A stretch of DNA of 64,000 nt from the NCBI GenBank assembly GCA_020881915.1, contig JAJFPB010000006.1, positions 4,154,001 to 4,218,000 on the forward strand, read 5' to 3'. This document shows, piece after piece, positions 47,001 to 58,197 of this stretch. The position numbers and the translations under genes were made by a program. Every line of letters starts with the position of its first letter. Position 1 is the stretch's first letter. This DNA comes from Paramyrothecium sp. XJ0827 (lineage: Eukaryota > Ascomycota > Sordariomycetes > Hypocreales > Stachybotryaceae). The notes under the pieces were generated by a model. The model saw nothing but the letters and a program-made list of their open reading frames with translations. It was not told the origin of the DNA and did not search any database.

Positions 47001-48477
47001 ATTTCGAGGATCGCCTGCAAGCTACCGCGACGCAGAAAGTATCCAAAAACGGTACACCGGAGACAACGTGGTATAGGTACGATTCCACAAACCGGCGCAT
47101 TCGGAAAGCCACGGATTCCTATGCAGTTGCAGACGAAGATCCCGTGAATATTAAAGACCACGTTTACGTGCACGACGCCGAAGTAGAAATATTCCGCAAG
47201 TACGGTGCTTCTGACCAAGTCGTAACGTCCGAGCAGTGGACGTGGCACATGAAAGCAGCAGACAGCAACGATCGAGTCGTCCTAGTCGAGGCAAACAAGA
47301 AGTTGAATAACAGCTCACCACCTGCCTGGGACAACATGACGGTTCGTTTCATGCTTTCAGATCATGCTGCCTCTGTGGGGATCGAGCTTGACGCCCGGGG
47401 CGCGGTTGTCTCATACGAGGAGTATTCGCCCTACGGATCGACGACCTACAATGCAGCAAGCAATCTCAAGATCAACAAGCGGTACAGATTCGCGGCCAAG
47501 GAACGGGACAAGGAAACAGGGTTTTCGTACTTTGAGAATCGATACTTGATGCCTTGGCTAGGCCGGTGGCTTTCACCTGATCCCATTGGTACCAAAGATG
47601 GGTTAAATGGTAAGTGAACGTTCAACATGACTGGACATGTTGTTTTCATCCCATCCGCGCAAATACTAACAACTGTGCTTCTTAGTTTACTGCTTCACCG
47701 GTTGCGATCCGATCAACAAGGTTGATCCAACGGGGCTATGCGGGTGCGTTGTCTTACATTTTGTCGATCCACGAGTTTTGTTTGGTACTGATGCTGCGTA
47801 GCTCTCCCTTGGGCAACATACCTCCTGAACTATTTGAGGTTATCGTGAGCTTTCTTGGCATGGCTGCCGCAGCATCTTTGATGCAAACAAGCACGGCCAA
47901 CCGGAATCGGACACAGGCAGCATTGACCGGCATCTCGAAAACGCCAACAGGCGCTCTGGAAGCACCGTGGGCGGTGGAGTGGGCGATGGGCCGGCAAGAC
48001 TTTTCCAATCTCGATCTGATACCAGGCGATAACCCGCCGATTCCTCACGGGCCACTCAACCAAGATGGCGACCTGCCCATCCTACACGTCTGGTGGGATC
48101 GTTTCAACCTTCACAGGGTGCTCAGCGCGGGTAACACCGCCACTGGTGGTCGGATGATCCAGCAACTGTTTGGGTTGGGTACATCGATGGAAGTGCTAAG
48201 ATCGCTCACCAATCTGTTCTCGAGGCTCGGCAGGGAGTTCCAGGTACCTGGGAACTTGAACAACCCTATCCTGCGCATGCTGCAGCAGGCGCACCAGCGA
48301 GCTGCTACTGCACGGTTCAGGATGCTCCAGCTGCAGAAGAATTGTAACAATGGAAACAATGATAGGAACAGGAACAATAAGAGGGATCGAGATGGGCCGG
48401 GTGGTGGAGGTGGACCTCGTGGTCTCGGGGGTGTCGGGTCGATTGTAAGTACTGGGAAGAGAGGCAAAGTTGGTTAG
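41027..48477 (+). CDS. Fused TcB-TcC (SpvB / RHS-repeat) toxin-complex protein, 2438 aa, three exons
   Basis: Exons 41027-47609, 47686-47743 and 47802-48477 join in phase to 2438 aa; an upstream in-frame GTG is not used, and the ATG sits in a good CAGCAATGG context. Domains: SpvB-like N-terminus (about 45-330, with GGGALKAIDEKFEV and ELTPEISLSYDS); FG-GAP/VCBS-type repeats (about 510-690, DLTGDGLADIV, DMSGDGLADIV, DLDGSGTMDIL); TcdB middle regions; RHS/YD repeats (about 1440-2175); and the RHS core end (FAAKERDKETGFSYFENRY, GRWLSPDPIG, DPTGL). In bacteria TcB and TcC are usually separate and enclose the toxic C-terminal variable region in a shell. Here they are one chain. The last exon encodes about 225 residues with no recognised enzyme motif and a basic Asn/Gly-rich tail. 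Partner of the divergent TcA-like gene. Confidence 0.93.
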
Positions 48478-49604
48478 ACAAATCTAGGGTCGCGGTAGGC
48501 TTTGCACGAGAGGTAGTTCTCACCTGACAAACATTCCAATGCCGTTTAAACCAAAGGACGAATGATACACATGATGTTGCTTTGCTGCCTAAGTCAAGGC
48601 CCACAGATGAGAATTGTGGTGTGAGCAGGGTCAGAGCTGGTCGGGGCGCGCGGGCTTGGTGTCACAGCCGACTCAGCAATCGCTCAAGAACAAAGGTTGA
48701 TCGTTCGTACCCAACAATCGGTTTATGTTTAAAATGGGGTCTCTAGGCAACGGACCCCTGAACTTGCTGAACTCCCGGGCTCGGGAGTGACGGATCTACC
48801 GAGAGATCCACATGTAAGGGCGGCCGCATTCATCTCACTCTCATCCCGGCTGTGCCGCGTTATCTCCTGGCGTCAAAGCCTTGCTAGCATCATCCCGACT
48901 TAGCCTGATCATTGGGTCGAGAGCTTTTATCCTAAACTCGGGATCGATTAATATGAGGCTGACGCAAGGACGAAGCATGGGCCACAAACCACTGTGGCTC
49001 GGTCCGCTCTCGCTTTCGCAATCGCTTTCGTTCTGCCCGTGTCCCTGTTCGTCATTTTTTGAGCCTGATTTACCAGCGTCCAGCGTCCGGTGCCTACAAA
49101 GAAATCGCTGCAATGACGCATGATCAACGAGTAATGTCACCCTCGAAGCTGGTCTCGTTGCATTGTGGCTTCCAACGCAAGTCCAGTCCATTCATCACCC
49201 CTGATTGTGGGTGGGTCTGAATCCGAACTGTCTCCAACTGCCTATTTTAGATCCAAGGTACAACGGCAGCTCCAGCCTTCGTCGTCATGAGGCTATCTTC
49301 CTTTGCACCGCGTAGGTACGTTACGACTAAACAATGCACCTGGTCGGATCAAATTGCCGCAGGGTTCAATAGTCTAGGCCCTGACGTTCACGCATTACGC
49401 AGTTCTGTTGACAATGCTAGCAATGCCGTGTGCCTGCAGGCTTCGCATAAATTACGAGAACAAAATTAAACTCTGCCTATTCCAGCAACCAAAAAGCTAT
49501 AAGTATGGCTCCACATTACTTCTTCTGCTTCTTTTGCTTAAGATCACCACCTTCATCTCTTCCCTACAACCAGGAGTGACTTGTCGCTCATACAATCCGT
49601 CATC
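48478..49604. other. Intergenic between the Tc-like locus and the FAD oxidase
   Basis: About 1.1 kb. A 60-codon frame at 49287-49469 has no features. The end of the region carries the FAD oxidase promoter. Nothing else can be supported. Confidence 0.5.
49498..49505 (+). promoter_or_regulatory. TATA box candidate (TATAAGTA)
   Basis: It lies about 107 bp before the FAD oxidase ATG. The same octamer occurs about 90 bp before the pectin lyase ATG, which supports both as core promoter elements of secreted-enzyme genes. Confidence 0.5.
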
Positions 49605-51276
49605 ATGCGTTCCTTGACTGTTTCTTTAGCCCTTGGCTATCTCAGCTTTGCTGGCGCACATCACTTGGCATCTAGAGCCCTTCATGTAGGCAGTGGGGTG
49701 GCGAAAGCGTGCGAGCAACTTCGCACCGAGTTTCCCGACATCACTCTTCTTCCCAACTCCAGCAGCTACGCCGCTGAGATCATCAATGTGTGGGACAAGC
49801 GCTGCAACTTGGTCCCGGCCTGCGTTTTCCGTGCCCAAACTGCGAATGACGTTGCTGCTCTTTTGACTACGGTCAAGAAGAATAACGCCCAGTTTGCCAT
49901 TCGTGGCGGTGGACACATGAATGTCAGTGCTTTCCCCAATGTCATAGTCTGATCCGGTAGACTGACAGAATACAGTATCCGGGCTCAAACAACATCAACG
50001 ACGGTGTCCTCGTGACCCTCAACGCTCTTAATCACACCAATGTTGCGGCCGATAAGAAAAGCATTGCGGTTGGCCCGGGTGCCAAGTGGGTAAACGTCTA
50101 CAGCGCTCTTGCCCCTGATGGTCTGTACGCCATTGGTGGCCGCCTCAAAAGTATCGGTGTTCCCGGTCTCACATTGCTTGGTGGTGTCTCCTATTTCCTC
50201 AACAAGTACGGATTCACCGCAGACAATGTGCTCAGCTATGACATCGTTCTCGCCAATGGCACCCAGGTCAGCGCCAATGCCGAGACCCACCCGGATCTTT
50301 TCTGGGCCCTCAAAGGGAGTGCCAGTAACTACGGTATTGTTACCAATTTTCAATTGAAAACCTTTGAGATACCAGAGGTTTCTTGTACATATCAGCAATA
50401 TGACGAGCCAGCCATCGAACAGTTCATTCGCGCCACTGTTGACCTCGTCATCAACGACGACGGAGTCGTTGGTGCCGGCGGTGTGTTCAACATCAACTAT
50501 AACACCACGACGAAAAGATCACATGCTGCAGTGATTGGTATGGAAGAGTCTTCCATCACGCCTCCTCCTCGGTTGGCCAATTTCACGGCTATTCCCGATA
50601 ATATGACAATCAGTCGCATGTTTCGCGTTACTAGGCCAGTCGACTGGCACAGCCAATTCGAAACTCCTAATCAAATGTTCCGGTAAGCAGAGGTTTATTT
50701 AACATGACGAAAGACATACTGATCCACCCACCTTAGCATCACCTTCGGTCACCACACTATCCTCCCTGATGCTCAACAACTAATATCCATCTATCATTCT
50801 TGGAAGGAAGCCATTAAAGAGATCGAGGATGTCGAAGGGCTGCTTCCTACTTTTGTCCTAAACCTCGTTCCCAAGAGTGCCGCCGCAGTTGCCAAGAATA
50901 ACGGCATTGGAAATACATTTGGTCTAGATGACAACACTCCAACAATATGTATGTTGTGCTTCTACGCACACGACATGGACGTTCTGTATGCTAACTACAA
51001 ATAGGGTGGCAATTCGCGACGTCTTGGGCGCGCGCCGAAGACGATCTTAGGGTTCAGACATGGACGAATAATTTGCTCGAATATCTCCATCGCCAGAATA
51101 TCGAGAAAGATATTGCTACTGAGTTCGTGTATGGTGGGGATGCTTCCGAGTTGCAAAATCCTCTTCACACCTACCCTGAGGAGAACATTGAAAGAATGAA
51201 GGCAATTCGTGACATTTACGACCCGGATCTTGTTTGGACTAAGCTCAATTGGGGTGGATTCAAGCTGGGGTATTAA
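49605..51276 (+). CDS. Secreted BBE-like FAD-linked oxidase, 502 aa, four exons
   Basis: Exons 49605-49922, 49976-50682, 50737-50948 and 51005-51276 join in phase to 502 aa. A signal peptide is plain (MRSLTVSLALGYLSFAGAHH). The FAD_binding_4 domain follows: CNLVPACVFRAQTANDVAALL, then FAIRGGGHMN, whose His normally carries the covalent flavin, then GVPGLTLLGGVSYF. The second flavin-linking Cys of bicovalent enzymes is not seen at that site, so mono-covalent attachment is likely. The C-terminus ends with the BBE motif (WTKLNWGGFKLGY). Family members oxidise sugars or alkaloid-like and secondary-metabolite alcohols/amines with O2. The substrate is unknown. The donor of intron 1 is the weaker GTCAGT, but homology across it is good. 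Confidence 0.9.
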
Positions 51277-52308
51277 GCGATTCTGCAGGGGCATTTCATG
51301 TGCCAGCCATATATACTGTACAAGTCCCAACGAAGAATCTCAGCCGCTGCCACGCAAATGCCTTTCCAGCAACCTTGGGTGGGCCCGCCGGCCTGCCCGA
51401 GAGTCATCCCCAAATTCTACGAGGCAATCATTCCGGTAGTCCTTTTCCTTAGATTAAAGATAGTTCTCCAAGCTGGCCAAGCCTTTTAAAAATGCCACAT
51501 TCGAAAATGGGTTGCCTTTTCCAGATGGGAGTAGTTATTGAGGCTGCCCGCCAGCGGGCTTAACAAAAGGCTCGGACGAAGGGAAGGGCTCACATCAATA
51601 TTGAGATCAATCACGCCGAAGCCTTGTAAAGGAAAGTAACGGAGGCCATCATGCCGGCCACTTTCCTACATTCGACGTTTTACAACTTCGGAAGGCAGTC
51701 ATCTGATTGATCTCCTCAATGTCTTGCAGGATGCCTACAAATTCCAAATAAGCCGTCGGGAATTTGCTGCTGCAGAACAAATGTCAGATCGGATCGTTTT
51801 CAACCGGCAACTCTTTTGCATGCTCTTACAACTGTACCTTCCTCTCTAGGCCTCTGACATGATGCCGCAACTCAGATTCGGGAACCCATTCGCACTCCTC
51901 TATCACGAATACCGCTAATTTTACCGTTGGCGTTCGGAGGAGCTAGCTGTATTCGGGGTAGCGGAGGGTGCCGTATCCATTCTCCCACCCTCAACCGGTG
52001 CGTCTATGCCATCCCAGGCTTAGTAGCATCCCACACGTGGTCCTGAATCTCTCGAAAACACCCCACAACATTCCCCAATTCTTCAACTCAGAAGGTCGGC
52101 ACTAGCCGTCGCCAAGAAATCCCAAGGATGTGATCCCGGACCATCTGCTTCGGAATTAGTGTTCGGAAGTTTGCAACCTGGTCATGGGGAAATTTGTCTA
52201 TCATTGCAAATTTCGGTATAAGTAGAAGTCAGTCCCACGTGGATCGAACAGTGTCTTGGCCTAGGAAGAGTAGCACTCAACAACCGCAAGACTCCAGATC
52301 TTCTCATC
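51277..52308. other. Intergenic upstream of pectin lyase
   Basis: About 1 kb with only short frames. The last 100 bp hold the pectin lyase core promoter. Confidence 0.5.
52217..52224 (+). promoter_or_regulatory. TATA box candidate (TATAAGTA)
   Basis: It lies about 90 bp before the pectin lyase ATG and is identical to the octamer upstream of the FAD oxidase gene. Confidence 0.5.
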
Positions 52309-53612
52309 ATGAAGATTCAGCTCGTTGTCTCTCTTCTGGCCAGTGTGCCCGCGGCTTTTGCCCAGCACAGGGGCAAGGCCTTTGGCTTTGCTTCCGGCAC
52401 CACCGGTGGTGGCACCTCCGCCCCGGTCTACCCTACGACGACTGCCCAGTAAGTCTCCTCAGCCTAGACAACTTGACCAATCCAGAAACCATCGACAATC
52501 CGGTGCTTACTGTCTCTACATAGACTCGTTTCCTATCTGACGGACTCCTCTCCTCGGGTTATCATGATCGATCGCACTTTCGATTTCCTCCAGTCCGCTG
52601 GGAGCACCACTGGCCGCTGCTGCAGCGACGATCGCACGACTAAATGCCCCGGCGGCTCTTCCAAGGGCCAGCTCACCATCGGGGACACTTGCACTTCCGG
52701 AACGTGGGAGTCATGCACCTACTGGAATGCTCCCAGAACCCCCATCGACGTCAAGAGCAACAAGTCCATTGTCGGTGTTGGCACCAAGGGTGTTATCCGA
52801 GGCAAGGGTCTCCGTCTGCGCGGCGGTGTCAGCAACGTTATCATCCAGAATATCCATTTCACTGAACTCAACCCGCAGTTCGTTTGGGGCGGTGATGCCA
52901 TCACTCTGGATGGCTGCGATAGGGTCTGGATCGATCACAACAAGTTTTCGCTTGCGGGACGCCAATTCATTGTGTCTGGGTGGGGTGCGGCTGGTAAAGT
53001 TACCATTTCCGACAACGAGTTTGACGGCCGCACCACCTGGTCCTCAGGATGCAACGGCAAGCATTACTGGTCGATTCTGCTGATTGGTGCTGCTGACTTC
53101 TATACTATTGCTGGGAACTGGTTCCACGATCTTTCTGGTCGTGCTCCTCATATTGGCACAGCCCAGGGTAACTCCCAGATTGTTGCTCACGCCGTCAACA
53201 ACTACTTCCAGGTAAGTCTCCATCCGCATATCCATGTAGCTCCTATACTCACGACGTGAAGAACGTTGGTGGCCATGCCTTTGATGTGGACACAAACACG
53301 TGGCTTCTAATCGAGGGCAACTACTTCGATAGTGTCACCACGCCTGTTACATCCAGTTCTTTCACCAATGGTGGCAAGATATACCACATTCAGACCGTGG
53401 CCGACGCCTCCAACGCTCAAAGCGCCCTTGGCTACATTCCCGAATGGAACCGCTCTGGAGGTAACACTGGCGCTGTCAATGCGCTCGTCAACAAAGATGC
53501 CATCAACAGGCTTGGTCAATTTAAAAGCAATATCCAGTGGTCTCATTGGGCCGTTGGGGATGTTCCTACTAATGTTAAGAAGAATGCTGGCGTGGGTAAG
53601 ATCGGCAACTAG
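52309..53612 (+). CDS. Secreted pectin lyase, polysaccharide lyase family 1, 392 aa
   Basis: Exons 52309-52448, 52524-53211 and 53262-53612 join in phase to 392 aa. The signal peptide is [19 protein letters not shown], followed by a Gly/Thr-rich start ([11 protein letters not shown]) typical of fungal pectin lyases. The parallel beta-helix blocks are present: [16 protein letters not shown], then [20 protein letters not shown] with the conserved [18 protein letters not shown], then SGRAPHIG carrying the catalytic Arg, then AVNNYFQ joined by splicing to [10 protein letters not shown]. The enzyme cleaves methyl-esterified pectin by beta-elimination outside the cell. The WGGDAITLD plus SGRAP combination favours pectin lyase over Ca-dependent pectate lyase. 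It suggests a plant-associated lifestyle. Confidence 0.93.
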
Positions 53613-53982
53613 TTAAACTCTCGATTCTCGGTTACAGCCACGAGTCTCTATAATACTTCATACATATATTTGATATTTGATAACCTTATTATACGTGCAT
53701 GCGAGTGATCATCAAGAGTAGTAATCCACATCCGACCCTTCTATACCTAGGGGACAAATCTTAACCCAGAATGACACGACTAACTAGAGTGCCTGCTTGG
53801 TGATACGTGGAGTTGATGTTAAAGTTCTTCAACTCGGTAGAGAAATCACAGCTTTTGTGCCAAGCCGCTGCTGGACTCCGTCGCTTTCGCCGTCTAAGGT
53901 GGTGATGCATTCCGGTTTTGTGAATGCTATGTAGCGCGAGACCAACGAGAAGTTCTATTTGCAGGTTTTATTGATCAGTATC
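53613..53982. other. Convergent 3' region
   Basis: Here the 3' flanks of the pectin lyase and of the broken aldolase gene meet. An AT-rich stretch just after the pectin lyase stop fits a polyadenylation region. No gene is seen. Confidence 0.5.
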
Positions 53983-54770
53983 TTAATATCCACCCACAGC
54001 ACTATTATTCATTGGCTTGAACCTAACAAGCGCTGGCTCATTGGTAATTCCCCTCCTCGCTGCCTCTTCCATAATAGCGGTAGTTGCTGTCGCGCCGATA
54101 CGGGTGACACCTATAGACATAACATGTAGTAAATCATCCAGGGTCCGCACACCGCCCGCCGCCTTTATCTGCACACCAGGCTTGGAATGAAGCCTCATAA
54201 GCTTGAGATGAGGTATTGTCGCTCCGGTGTAGGAGTATCTGCCATCAGGCTGCTTGACAAAGCCATAACCCGTTGATGTCTTGACAAAGGCGACGCCATC
54301 CCTGAGCAAATCTCACAGAGCTTGATTATATGGTGCTCTTCAAGATAGTCATTTTCGAAAATGACCTTGAGACTGGTACCGTGCTTCGTCACTGCTTCGT
54401 GTATTTGCCGGATCTCGTCGGTAACGTAGTCCCATTGACCACCAAGGGCCATACCAACATTAATAACCATGTCGATCTCCTTCCCGCCTGCAGCGGCCGC
54501 GGCATCTGCTTCGAAAACTTTGACTTCCGTTGTGCTGTTGCCATGGGGGAAGCCGATGACAGGGCAAATTTGCACGTCGCTACCTTCAAGCTCCTTCTTG
54601 GCCAGGGGAATATGATAAGGTTTGATGCATGCTGTGGCGACACCGTACATTTTCGAGATCTGGAGGCCCTCAATAACATCCGCATCTGTTATTGTTGGAT
54701 GCAGGAGAGAATGGTCGATCATCTTGGCGATTTGTCCAAGGGTCACGGTGATGGTGTTTGGTTCACCCAT
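53983..54770 (-). pseudogene. Deoxyribose-phosphate aldolase (DeoC/DERA) with a 1-nt frameshift
   Basis: ATG at 54770 opens a frame that matches the aldolase for 156 codons (MIDHSLLHP, VATACIKPYHI, CPVIGFPHG, EIDMVINVGMAL, LKVIFEND) as far as about 54303. The rest of the enzyme, including the Schiff-base lysine block VAFVKTSTGYGF and the phosphate-binding QIKAAGGVRTL, continues from 54300 in another frame to the stop at 53983. The two frames abut within 2 nt at a GGG run. No intron fits: the only nearby GTGAGA..CTCAG would be 15 nt, and longer ones would delete conserved residues. The first frame alone ends at 54195 without the catalytic lysine. Either the gene is freshly inactivated or the assembly lacks one base; conservation on both sides favours a very recent event or an error. 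Confidence 0.8.
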
Positions 54771-55665
54771 TGTTTTTCGTTTTACTTTGAGTATTGTGCA
54801 GTATTGAAGTATTGTTGAGAGATGCTCGAGAAGGTAGGAGACATGCCAGAGCATGGGGATAACAAGTTTCACCTGTCAATCCTTTTATAAGTTTTGACCT
54901 AGGAAGAATAGTCCATGTGAGCATCAGTTACTTACCTTGCCCGTACCATACACAACTTGACGCTAGCTAACTTAGAGGGAAGACCATACCAAATGAGGAT
55001 ATTCCACCCGTCGGAAGAAGACACAAACACCCTAGTTTGGCGTCTCTTCCCTAAACGCAATGGAGGAGGTCCGATAATAAGATGTCGAAGAAATGCGGTG
55101 CTTTCTGAAGAGGATCTTCCGCTCCAAACACGACGCATTTACCAGTTGGAGAGGAGGCTGATGGACAAACGTAATTGTGAAATTTGTAGCTCACACTTCC
55201 TTAATTCTCGGGCATCCAAGGGACAAGGGAAGGTGGTGAAATTGGCTTACAAACATGGCTGAGCATTAGAACTTGGCTCGTTTAAATTCCTTGGCGCTTT
55301 ATCAATAGACCCGATTTTGGCCAAGATGCTGTGGTATTTTTCATCATGCTCATTTACTTGAATTTTGAGAGGTTTGATAAATGCAAGGTCCTAATTTGAG
55401 TCAAGGTAGTATTGTATTCACATTTGATCATTGCTGCTCGATATCTGATTAATCTGCAAGGACTTTTCCCAAGTAAAGCTGACAGAGGTAATCCGATAAA
55501 TCTGACCCGACAAGTGGGCAACAGAAATATGTTTGGTTCATTGAGCAATTTCTCATTCAGGTTTCATTCCTCCGCCTGCTTCATGCAAACTAGCCTTGAC
55601 CGTCATAGCCTGTCAGAAATTCTCAATACAAACACCTTGTCGAGACTTGCAAAACGATGGTTGTG
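54771..55665. other. Intergenic, about 0.9 kb
   Basis: This holds the upstream side of the aldolase frame and the 3' flank of the next regulator. A 101-codon rightward frame from 54957 starts at TTG and has no recognisable motif. Nothing is supported. Confidence 0.5.
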
Positions 55666-58165
55666 TTAGTTCTCAGGCTCAAAATTGAACATTGAGCCCC
55701 ATATCCAACCTTGGTCTAGACCAATGAAAGATGGGAAATCCATCTCTGCAAGGCCGGTAGGAGCTGGCTCAAAGTTGGCCGATTCGTTCAACACTAAAGG
55801 ATCAGCCTTAGCCGCCAAACGCATAAAACAGTAAGGTAACATACCATGCTCGACGCTTTGCAGAACTTCAGTCGTTAACTGATCCTGATGAAAATCCAAC
55901 GGCACTGCGGTGTCCGTAACTGATACTGCAGCCAATCCAGGGTTTGGCTCTCCCTCAACTAGCTTTACATGCGGATCGCAGAGGCCGAATGAACTGTTCC
56001 CAGGTGCAGTTCCTGACGCTGCTATCAGACTCTCCTCTCCTACCGAAGGGCCAATCTGTAAGATTTTTTCCGTTTCCCTTCCCATCACTAGTCTAAGCAG
56101 CTTTTTGAGAAGATGTAGACCCTGTTCGGCAAGGATAGAGCTTGCCCTCAAAGCCATGAGCATTTCCATCAGTCGACGGATCCCTAATTTCCATTCGTGG
56201 GCCTGTCGACCGAGAGGATCCAAACTCGTCATAACACACAGCGTAACTCCTGCGGTGAGCAGGTGTAAGGCAACGAAACTCATGGCGTATGTCGTCGAAG
56301 CTGTATCAAACACAGCTACACGGCTTGCCCAGGATATCTCGAGCGCGGCATCCCGACAGTTTTGTACAGAAAGGCTGCAGTGATCCTGAAGGGGACGTAT
56401 CGTTGGCCTATCTGGATCTCGCGAGGCGTAGGTTGCCCTGTATGAGAGGAGGGGTCGATGTATGAGAATACGGGTGTTCTCAAAGGCAAGCTTCAAGGCC
56501 AGCGACTGGAGCTGAAACAACTGTTCGGTTTGGGTAAGTGTTGGAGAACCCGCCCGGGTTTGCTCAATGCTGCATGAGAGCTCATCCGTTGGTTCTGCAA
56601 GCTGGCCCAACCTCAATCTATCCGGAAGTTCTGAGTGCCATCTTGCAAGCTGAGCATCGAGAGAGCTAAGCTTGATGATGAGGTCGCGGACCCCTGATGG
56701 ACCTCGCCCTGGACTTCTAGGGCAGGATCTAGGGCAGGATCGCCGCGCTCCGTAGATGTCTTTCAGTGTAGACCTGATTATTTTTGATAATCTCGACATG
56801 GCACACTTGTATTCCAGGAGTGTCGGATGAATGGTAGACGATGGCTCGGCATCGACGGCAATAGACCACTGATCATTTGGGTCCAGAGGCTCAACGTCGC
56901 AGTCGGCGTCTGAAATACTTAGAGGGAACCCATAGATCATGAAGCAGAAAGTTTCTACCTCATGCAGTGCCCACCAGCAACGCTTTCTCGCCTCCGAGTC
57001 ACGTGCGCACGCATTCTTGCCCGGGAGCCGCCCAGGTCCACGTGAAAGAGGAGACCGGTGAAGTTCGAGTGCCTGGGCCAGGCGCAAGGCGCATCCACAA
57101 AGTGGCCAAGCAATCTCAGGCTCCCCATGGTACAAGTAGTAGCTTCCGAGGAGTAAACACATCTGGACCGCCTCGAGGGAGCCAAGGGCGATTATTTCGA
57201 GCAGCCTGAGGCGCAATGCCATCAAAATGCGTTCCCTCAACGCGTCCGGTTCAATACCGCGTTCCAAAAGTTGTTGACGGTGACGGCTATTAAGAATTCG
57301 CAAGCTGAGGGAACAGACAGCCAAAAAGCCGCTTACAAACCCGACGACTTTGCCTCCAGATTGGCCATGACTCTCCAAGCCATTGGTTCCGTCGCTGTAC
57401 AATTCGGAGACGGAATTCCTAAACTCAGACTGGTGAAAGAGGAGCATGAACCAATGGATCTTATCGAAGTAGATCTCAACCAAGACCTCGGCGACATCAC
57501 GTGCTGGGAGCAAGGAGATGAGCTCCTGAGCTGTCGCTGGTGATATCCTCGGAAAACCTCCGCGTGGTCTTCCGCCCAAGGATGGAATAGCAGGGTCTGA
57601 TGATTGTCGTCCTCCACATGTGTTTGTGTTTGGAGGCGTATGCCCGTAGCCCAGGGCACACGTCTCAGATGCATCAGGAGCAGCATTGTGGTGATGGAAG
57701 GCCTAGTCAGCGCTACCCGTAAGCACCACACCTTGAAGTCCGAATGTTTTCCATCTCACCTCCTCGACTAACATAACAGTCGAACTCGAGTCTACCCAAC
57801 TTTCTTCAACCAAAGAATCGTCTCGTTCATTGACCGATTCCACATTTTGGGTAGGCGGCGTTGCGGCGTCAATGACTTCGTGATTTCGTCGAACAGTGAC
57901 CCTGTCTGTTGCCCTTGGGTGGGGATCTCCTCGATTACGCATTTGCCGACAGCGCCCACCGGCATCCGGTTTCTGTCTGTAAGGCCGCCATTGAATCGTT
58001 TGGCTCGTGACGCACTCGACGTCAGCACGGGAGCATAACGTGCACGGCCGTTCCGAGTCGCACTGAATGCGTTATTGACTTGGCATCGGAGCTGATAAGA
58101 AATAAGAAATCGCTTACCTTCAGTTTCTGCCGCCGGCACCGATCGCATGCGCTCCTGACCTTACC
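55666..58165 (-). CDS. Zn2Cys6 transcription factor, at least 789 aa, 5' end unresolved
   Basis: Clear exons, in transcription order, are one ending at 58118, then 58062-57760, then 57702-55666. The first splice rebuilds a perfect cluster, CDRCRRQKLK joined to CDSERPCTLCSRADVEC (C-x2-C-x6-C-x5-C-x2-C-x6-C). The large last exon carries the fungal-specific transcription factor domain, with YFDKIHWFMLLFHQSEF, YYLYHGEPEIAWPLCGCALRLAQAL and KRCWWALHEVE. Upstream of the cluster the frame (GKVRSA-CDRC) runs to a stop near 58080 without an ATG, so a short first exon spliced at the CTCCAG near 58166 is expected, probably under the 5' part of the divergent kinase-like gene. A 12-bp in-frame tandem duplication lies at 56716-56739. 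Target genes are unknown; the nearby ABC transporter is a candidate. Confidence 0.82.
56716..56739. repeat. 12-bp tandem duplication inside the Zn2Cys6 gene
   Basis: Two exact copies of a 12-bp unit lie end to end. They are in frame and double a Ser-Cys-Pro-Arg unit in the regulator. Confidence 0.85.
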
Positions 58166-58197
58166 TGGAGCCGTATGTTAACAGATGTCCGTCGGAG

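Noticed and set aside
29366..48477. Bacterial contamination as the source of the Tc-like genes
   Set aside because: Both frames need several canonical introns with matching phases, and the flanking genes are fungal and also spliced.
54195..54302. An intron to repair the aldolase frame
   Set aside because: The only nearby GT..AG pair would be 15 nt long; longer choices starting at the upstream GTCATT would delete the conserved core strand of the enzyme.
54957..55262. 101-codon rightward frame between aldolase and regulator
   Set aside because: It has a non-ATG start, no homology that I recognise and composition typical of a chance frame.
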